Part shown: piece after piece, positions 59,748 to 64,000 of the stretch
Layout of the letters: each line of letters opens with the position of its first letter
Position numbering within the stretch: the first letter of the stretch is position 1
Origin: Clostridiaceae bacterium AM27-36LB
Lineage (GTDB): Bacteria; Bacillota; Clostridia; Lachnospirales; Lachnospiraceae
DNA: 64,000 nt
Assembly: GCA_003480725.1 (NCBI GenBank)
Contig: QUJQ01000001.1
Span: 1-64,000, forward strand
Direction of reading: 5' to 3'
Position numbers and translations under genes: made by a program
The notes under the pieces: model-generated
What the model saw: the letters and a program-made list of their open reading frames with translations, nothing else
Told to the model about the DNA's origin: nothing
Databases searched by the model: none

Positions 59748-59836
59748 CGGGGAGTCTGTGTGAAGCAGACTGAGAGTTGGCTGAGAATACCGCCAGGACC
59801 CGTATACCTGATTTGGATCATGCCAACGTAGGGAGC
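59748..59836 (+). promoter_or_regulatory. TPP riboswitch (THI element)
   Basis: The conserved thiamine pyrophosphate aptamer is clear: GGGGAGTCTG, GGCTGAGAAT, GACCC, ACCTGATTTGGATCATGCC, AACGTAGGGAG. It lies in the leader of thiD-tenA-thiZXY. With the terminator at 59857-59888 it should switch the operon off when TPP is abundant. Confidence 0.93.
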
Positions 59837-59856
59837 GACTGTGAGATAAGTAATAG

Positions 59857-59888
59857 AATGGGAGTGCCTGCGGGGACTTCCATTTTTG
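59857..59888 (+). terminator. Riboswitch-controlled terminator
   Basis: AATGGGAGT/ACTTCCATT stem (one G-U pair) followed by TTTTTG, 21 bases after the TPP aptamer. The 85 bases from here to thiD hold a perfect palindrome GTAAAGCTTTAC (59892-59903) and no gene. Confidence 0.75.
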
Positions 59889-59972
59889 TGTTGTAAAGCT
59901 TTACGGCGGTACATTGGGGGCACCACCTTGTATCGCGGAACAAAAGTTATTGATGTTGAAAGGAGAACAACA

Positions 59973-60782
59973 ATGAAGACAGCATTAACGATCGCTGGAA
60001 GTGATTCCAGCGGAGGCGCCGGAATCCAGGCTGATATGAAGACGATGATTGCCAATGGAGTATATGCCATGAGTGCGATCACAGCATTGACAGCCCAGAA
60101 TACCACCGGCGTTCAGGGAATTTTCGAGGTGACACCAGAGTTCCTCGAGCAGGAGATCGACAGCATTTTTACGGATATTCGTCCGGATGCAGTGAAGATC
60201 GGAATGGTTTCTTCCACAGGATTAATTGAATCTATTGCGAAGAAGCTCACAGAGTACAAAGCAGAAAATATTGTAGTGGACCCGGTGATGGTGGCAACCA
60301 GCGGATCAAGACTGATCAGTGAGGATGCCATTGGAGCATTGAAAGAAAAGCTTCTTCCCATGGCGACCGTACTGACACCAAACATTCCGGAGACAGAGGT
60401 TCTGTCCGGTATGGAAGTGAAGACGGCGGAGGATATGGTAGAAGCTGCAAAATATATCAGTGAGACCTATCACTGTGCAGTTCTGTGCAAAGGTGGACAT
60501 CAGCTGAATGATGCCAACGATCTTCTGTACAGAGACGGTGGATACAAGTGGTTCAATGGAAAAAGGATCGATAATCCGAACACTCATGGAACCGGTTGTA
60601 CCCTTTCCAGTGCCATTGCCTCCAACCTGGCAAAAGGCTATGATCTGGACACAGCCGTAGAGCGTGCAAAAGCATATATTTCCGGCGCACTGGCAGCGAT
60701 GCTTGACCTTGGACATGGTTCTGGACCTATGGATCATGGATTTGATTTCCGTGGAAAAGGCTTTGCGGAGGAGAAGGCATGA
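59973..60782 (+). CDS. thiD: Hydroxymethylpyrimidine/phosphomethylpyrimidine kinase
   Basis: 269-residue ribokinase-fold enzyme that phosphorylates HMP and HMP-P in thiamine synthesis. ALTIAGSDSSGGAGIQAD at the N-terminus, MVATSGSRLI, LTPNIPETE and the anion-hole block THGTGCTLSSAIAS near residue 210 are diagnostic. The start ATG has AAAGGAG upstream; upstream in-frame sequence is leader. It overlaps tenA by four bases. Confidence 0.94.
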   Translation: MKTALTIAGSDSSGGAGIQADMKTMIANGVYAMSAITALTAQNTTGVQGIFEVTPEFLEQEIDSIFTDIRPDAVKIGMVSSTGLIESIAKKLTEYKAENIVVDPVMVATSGSRLISEDAIGALKEKLLPMATVLTPNIPETEVLSGMEVKTAEDMVEAAKYISETYHCAVLCKGGHQLNDANDLLYRDGGYKWFNGKRIDNPNTHGTGCTLSSAIASNLAKGYDLDTAVERAKAYISGALAAMLDLGHGSGPMDHGFDFRGKGFAEEKA

Positions 60783-61441
60783 CGACTACGGAGAGACTGT
60801 TGAATGTATCTAAAGAGATCTGGGAGGCTTATCATGAGCATCCATTTGTAAAAGGAATTGCAGACGGCAGCCTTGACAAAGAAAAATTCAAATATTATAT
60901 GATACAGGATTATCTGTATCTGATCGATTATACGAAGGTATTTGCCCTGGGAGCAGCCAAGGCAAAAGACTTATCTGCCATGAAGCTGTTTGCAGGTTAT
61001 ACCCATGCGATTCTGGATGGAGAGATGGATATCCACAGAGCTTATATGGCGCGTCTTGGCATCACACCAGAAGAAGCAGAAATGGCGAATGTGGCACTTG
61101 ATAATCTTTCCTATACTTCTTATATGCTCAGGGTAGCTTACGAGGAAGGTCAGGCAGAGGTGGCTGCAGCCATCCTTTCCTGCGCAGTGAGCTATGAAGT
61201 GATCGCAAAGAAGATCGTGGAAAAACATCCGGAAGCTTTGAATCATCCTTTTTATGGTGAATGGGTCAGTGGCTATGTGGCAGATGCTTATCATGAAGAG
61301 AATCAGGTGCTGATCGATCTGATGGATCGACTGTCTGATGGATATTCTGAGAAGCAGCTTCAGCATCTGGAAGAGATATTTATGGCTTGTTCCCGTTATG
61401 AGATGGCATTCTGGGATATGGCCTGGGAAATGAGGCGTTAG
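60779..61441 (+). CDS. tenA: Thiaminase II/aminopyrimidine aminohydrolase TenA
   Basis: 220-residue all-helical enzyme that releases HMP from formyl-/aminopyrimidine breakdown products of thiamine. FKYYMIQDYLYLIDYTKVFA, LSCAVSYEVIAKK (active-site Cys) and the C-terminal FMACSRYEMAFWDMAWEM are family blocks. Coupled to thiD by ATGA overlap; followed by the ThiXYZ transporter, matching the known base-degraded thiamine salvage route. Confidence 0.93.
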   Translation: MTTTERLLNVSKEIWEAYHEHPFVKGIADGSLDKEKFKYYMIQDYLYLIDYTKVFALGAAKAKDLSAMKLFAGYTHAILDGEMDIHRAYMARLGITPEEAEMANVALDNLSYTSYMLRVAYEEGQAEVAAAILSCAVSYEVIAKKIVEKHPEALNHPFYGEWVSGYVADAYHEENQVLIDLMDRLSDGYSEKQLQHLEEIFMACSRYEMAFWDMAWEMRR

Positions 61442-61444
61442 ATC

Positions 61445-62197
61445 ATGCTGACATTTGATAACGTGCGGTTTCAGTATGATTCCGAGGATTTTTCCATCAT
61501 CGATCATCTGTCATTTACGGTAGATGCTGGGGAGTTTGTGTGCGTGATCGGACCTTCCGGATGTGGAAAAAGTACAATCTTCCGACTGGTGAACAAGCTT
61601 CTGACACCGGCAGAGGGAATGGTACTGGTGAATGGAACTCCCATTGAGAAGCAGAAGAATTACTGTGGTTATATGCCGCAGCAGGATCTGTTGTTTCCGT
61701 GGAGAACAGTAAAAGAAAATCTGATGCTTCCTATGGAGATCCAGGGAGGAATCAGTAAAGTGGAGATGGAGCAGCGGGCAGATCAGGCACTGGAATCGGT
61801 TGGATTAAAAGACTGGGGAAAGAAATCCCCCAAAGAATTATCCGGTGGAATGCGACAGCGGGCAGCATTTGCAAGAACGGTGCTGACTGGATCAGATCTG
61901 TTGCTTCTGGATGAGCCCTTTTCCGCCCTTGATTATCTGACTCGTCTTTCTATGCGGGAGTGGCTGCTGGAACAGTGGGAACGAGAAAAAAAGACAGTAT
62001 TATTTATTACTCATGATGTGGAAGAGGCAGTTTTCCTGTCAAGCAGGATTCTGGTCGTAGAAAATATGCCGATCACACATCTGAAATCCATCGAAGTTCC
62101 GGCAGAGTATCCGCGCACCCGTGAGGAATTGATGCGTCCAGAGATCGTGAAGCTGAAAGAAGACCTGATCGACATGCTCAGGAGGGAGACCGTATGA
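61445..62197 (+). CDS. thiZ: ABC transporter ATPase, thiamine-precursor type
   Basis: 250-residue ATPase: Walker A GPSGCGKST near residue 38, signature LSGGMRQR, Walker B LLLLDEPFSALD and switch His in ITHDVEE. It is of the nitrate/taurine/ThiZ group. It starts three bases after the tenA stop and overlaps the permease gene by four bases. With ThiX and ThiY it should import N-formyl-aminomethylpyrimidine or HMP. Confidence 0.88.
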   Translation: MLTFDNVRFQYDSEDFSIIDHLSFTVDAGEFVCVIGPSGCGKSTIFRLVNKLLTPAEGMVLVNGTPIEKQKNYCGYMPQQDLLFPWRTVKENLMLPMEIQGGISKVEMEQRADQALESVGLKDWGKKSPKELSGGMRQRAAFARTVLTGSDLLLLDEPFSALDYLTRLSMREWLLEQWEREKKTVLFITHDVEEAVFLSSRILVVENMPITHLKSIEVPAEYPRTREELMRPEIVKLKEDLIDMLRRETV

Positions 62198-62955
62198 GAG
62201 ATAAGAAAAAGGCAGGAAATGCCAATCTTCCGGCACTGATCCTTCTGGCAGCACTTATAATGTTCTGGCAGATGGCAGCTATGGGAATCAATGCGGCATA
62301 CATCCTGCCGTCACCCACGCAGATTCTGGTGCGATTATGGGAGCTGAGAGGACCGCTTTTCACCGCACATCTTCCGGCAACCATGTCGGTGGTAGCGATT
62401 GGACTTTTGATTTCCGTTGTGCTTGGACTTGGACTGGCGATTCTGATGGATGTAAGTGAAGTAGCTGAAAAAGCATTGTATCCACTGATCATCGCATCGC
62501 AGACGATTCCGACTACAGCACTGGCGCCATTGTTCGTGCTCTGGTTTGGGTATTCCATCTGGAGCAAAGTACTGGTAACCGTATTGATTACATTTTTTCC
62601 GATTACGATCACCGTGTTTGATGGGTTCAAATCAGTGAAAACAGAGATGGAAGAGCTGCTGTTCACGTTTGGAGCAGACAGACGCCAGATCTTTTTTAAA
62701 TTAAAGATTCCGGCAGTGCTTCCCTGCTTTTTCTCTGCCATTAAGATGGCAGTGCCGCTGTCCATCATTGGAGCAGCGATTGGAGAATGGCTGGGTGCAC
62801 AGAGCGGACTGGGATATTTCAGCCGACGGATGATGACGCAGCTGGATGGAGCAGGTGTATTTGCACCGATTCTTCTTCTCTCTGTGGTGGCCATGGCTTT
62901 TGTAGGTGTGGTAAGTGCACTGGAGAAGCGTATGATCCGTTGGAGAAACGATTAA
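62194..62955 (+). CDS. thiX: ABC transporter permease, thiamine-precursor type
   Basis: 253-residue permease with six helices and the EAA-type loop near LLFTFGADRRQIFFKLKIPAVLP (residues about 150-172). It is of the SsuC/ThiX group. The ATG start overlaps the ATPase stop (ATGA). It is followed by the binding-protein gene. Confidence 0.88.
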   Translation: MRDKKKAGNANLPALILLAALIMFWQMAAMGINAAYILPSPTQILVRLWELRGPLFTAHLPATMSVVAIGLLISVVLGLGLAILMDVSEVAEKALYPLIIASQTIPTTALAPLFVLWFGYSIWSKVLVTVLITFFPITITVFDGFKSVKTEMEELLFTFGADRRQIFFKLKIPAVLPCFFSAIKMAVPLSIIGAAIGEWLGAQSGLGYFSRRMMTQLDGAGVFAPILLLSVVAMAFVGVVSALEKRMIRWRND

Positions 62956-63025
62956 GAATGCGAAGAACGACGTGATTCGTCATGCATTCGACAAAAAATA
63001 TTTGATATCAGAGAGGATAAGTGAA

Positions 63026-64000
63026 ATGAAACATAGAGTATTGGCAATATTATTAGCAGCAACCATGTGTGTGGCATCTGTGACAGGATGTGGCAAGCAG
63101 TCAGCAGACAATAGTTCTGCAGCAGGAACAGAGGCAGAAGATAACAGTGCAGCAGAGACTGCAGACACACAGACAGATAACAAAGACTTAAGAGAAGTCA
63201 ACGTAGTTCTGGACTGGTATCCCAATGCCATCCATACATTCCTGTATACTGCCATTGAGCGTGGATATTTTGCAGAAGAGGGACTGGATGTGAAGATTCA
63301 TTTTCCGGCAAATGATAACGATGCGCTGGCATTGGTAGCAGCAGGAAAAGCAGAGATCGGTATGTACTATCAGCAGGATGTGATCCAGGCCGTTGCTAAT
63401 CAGGGAACAGGAATTAAATCCATTGGCGCGATTGTACAGTCTCCTCTGAACGTGATCCTGTCTTTGAAAGACAAAAATATCACCAAACCGGAAGATCTGG
63501 TTGGTAAGACCATCGGTTATGGCGGAACGGTTTTGAGTGAAGCTCTTGTAAAATGTATGATGGAAAATGTGGGAGCAGACGCTTCTGATGTAAATATGAT
63601 CAATGTAGGATTTGAACTGATGAGTTCCATGACTACCGGAAATGTGGATGCAACTATCGGCTGCCTGGTAAATCATGAAGTTCCGCAGCTGGAAGAAGAA
63701 GGCTTTGACGTGAATTACTTCAGTGTCAGCGGATACGGCATTCCGAATTACTACGAGGAAGTATTCCTGACCAACGATGATCTTCTGGAAAATGAGCCGG
63801 AAGTTGTAGCTGGATTCCTTCGCGCTGCAAAGAAAGGCTTTGATGATTTTAAGGCTGATCCAGACGGCTGCCTGGCAATCCTTATGAACAATCAGAATGA
63901 AGAGAATTTCCCACTGACCCAGTCTGTAGAAGAGCAGTCCTGCGCAACTCTGATCCCGCTTATGGAGACTGAAGATGCTGCATTCCTGACCCAGACCGAT
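63026..64000 (+). CDS. thiY: ABC transporter substrate-binding lipoprotein, NMT1/THI5-like (partial)
   Basis: The first 325 codons are in the window; the gene runs off the right edge. The signal peptide ends in the lipobox SVTGCGK (Cys 22), followed by an Ala/Glu-rich spacer and the NMT1/THI5-like domain beginning REVNVVLDWYPNAIHTF, the block typical of formylaminopyrimidine-binding proteins. It starts 70 bases after the permease gene with GAGAGGATAAG upstream. Together with thiZ and thiX it completes the importer. Confidence 0.88.
   Translation, partial: MKHRVLAILLAATMCVASVTGCGKQSADNSSAAGTEAEDNSAAETADTQTDNKDLREVNVVLDWYPNAIHTFLYTAIERGYFAEEGLDVKIHFPANDNDALALVAAGKAEIGMYYQQDVIQAVANQGTGIKSIGAIVQSPLNVILSLKDKNITKPEDLVGKTIGYGGTVLSEALVKCMMENVGADASDVNMINVGFELMSSMTTGNVDATIGCLVNHEVPQLEEEGFDVNYFSVSGYGIPNYYEEVFLTNDDLLENEPEVVAGFLRAAKKGFDDFKADPDGCLAILMNNQNEENFPLTQSVEEQSCATLIPLMETEDAAFLTQTD

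Noticed and set aside
59892..59903. Operator palindrome GTAAAGCTTTAC in the thi leader
   Set aside because: Short, single copy and placed after the riboswitch terminator; no support for a regulator.

Overview
This window is chromosomal DNA of a Gram-positive anaerobe, most likely a member of the Lachnospiraceae (Blautia/Dorea/Mediterraneibacter-like gut Firmicutes). The evidence is moderate GC, strong AGGAGG ribosome sites with several TTG starts, a SigV/RsiV-type ECF pair, a CD1871A-type small CXXC protein, the dnaG-rpoD-trmK-nif3 order, glycine and TPP riboswitches, and a candidate sporulation-type promoter. Genus cannot be fixed from the sequence alone. No tRNA, rRNA operon, CRISPR array, prophage or intact insertion sequence was recognised.

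Layout. 1-9143 is mostly minus strand: an S1-domain protein, a glycine-riboswitch-controlled Na+/amino-acid symporter, a secreted ComEC-like metallo-beta-lactamase (MBL) protein, a plus-strand cytidylate-kinase-like gene, then a cluster for D-glutamate and cell wall (AEC transporter, D-glutamate cyclase, MurL-type epimerase, MurD). 9234-18240 holds a Cys-bordered protein behind a sigma-K-like promoter, a class B sortase, a lipoprotein/MBL pair, a methyltransferase, and a redox island (TlpA-like lipoprotein, membrane Fe-S protein and CD1871A peptide) diverging from a two-component system. 18250-27935 holds a Zn/Cd-type P-ATPase with four His-rich repeats, a TetR regulator, and an MMPL exporter translationally coupled to a 1244-residue GLUG/coiled-coil surface protein. 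28136-35945 holds an L,D-transpeptidase, galE, an orphan PTS IIB, a type II topoisomerase pair and a HAD phosphatase. 36035-39976 holds two ECF sigma loci with membrane partners. 40064-50760 holds a GlgX-like protein that has lost its catalytic Asp residues, a DUF5662 protein, lrgAB, dGTPase, dnaG, rpoD, trmK, nif3 and a TGS-nucleoside kinase. 50792-54966 is a patch of less ordinary genes (AAA/PD-DExK protein, PAP2 phosphatase, divergent deformylase, unknown protein, nonsense-interrupted XRE gene). 54977-58829 holds RNase P RNA, a GNAT, xthA and a third ECF sigma locus. 58834-64000 holds an M50 protease and a TPP-riboswitch operon thiD-tenA-thiZ-thiX-thiY for pyrimidine salvage, the last gene cut by the window edge.

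How the genes work together. Envelope themes dominate: D-Glu supply and removal around MurD, LrgAB, L,D-transpeptidase, sortase B, lysozyme-type stress sensing (SigV/RsiV), extracytoplasmic redox, and the MMPL-GLUG pair. The strongest leads for something poorly described are the MMPL-GLUG-TetR module with its palindromic operators, the catalytically degenerate GlgX homologue, and the MurD/MurL/D-glutamate cyclase operon.
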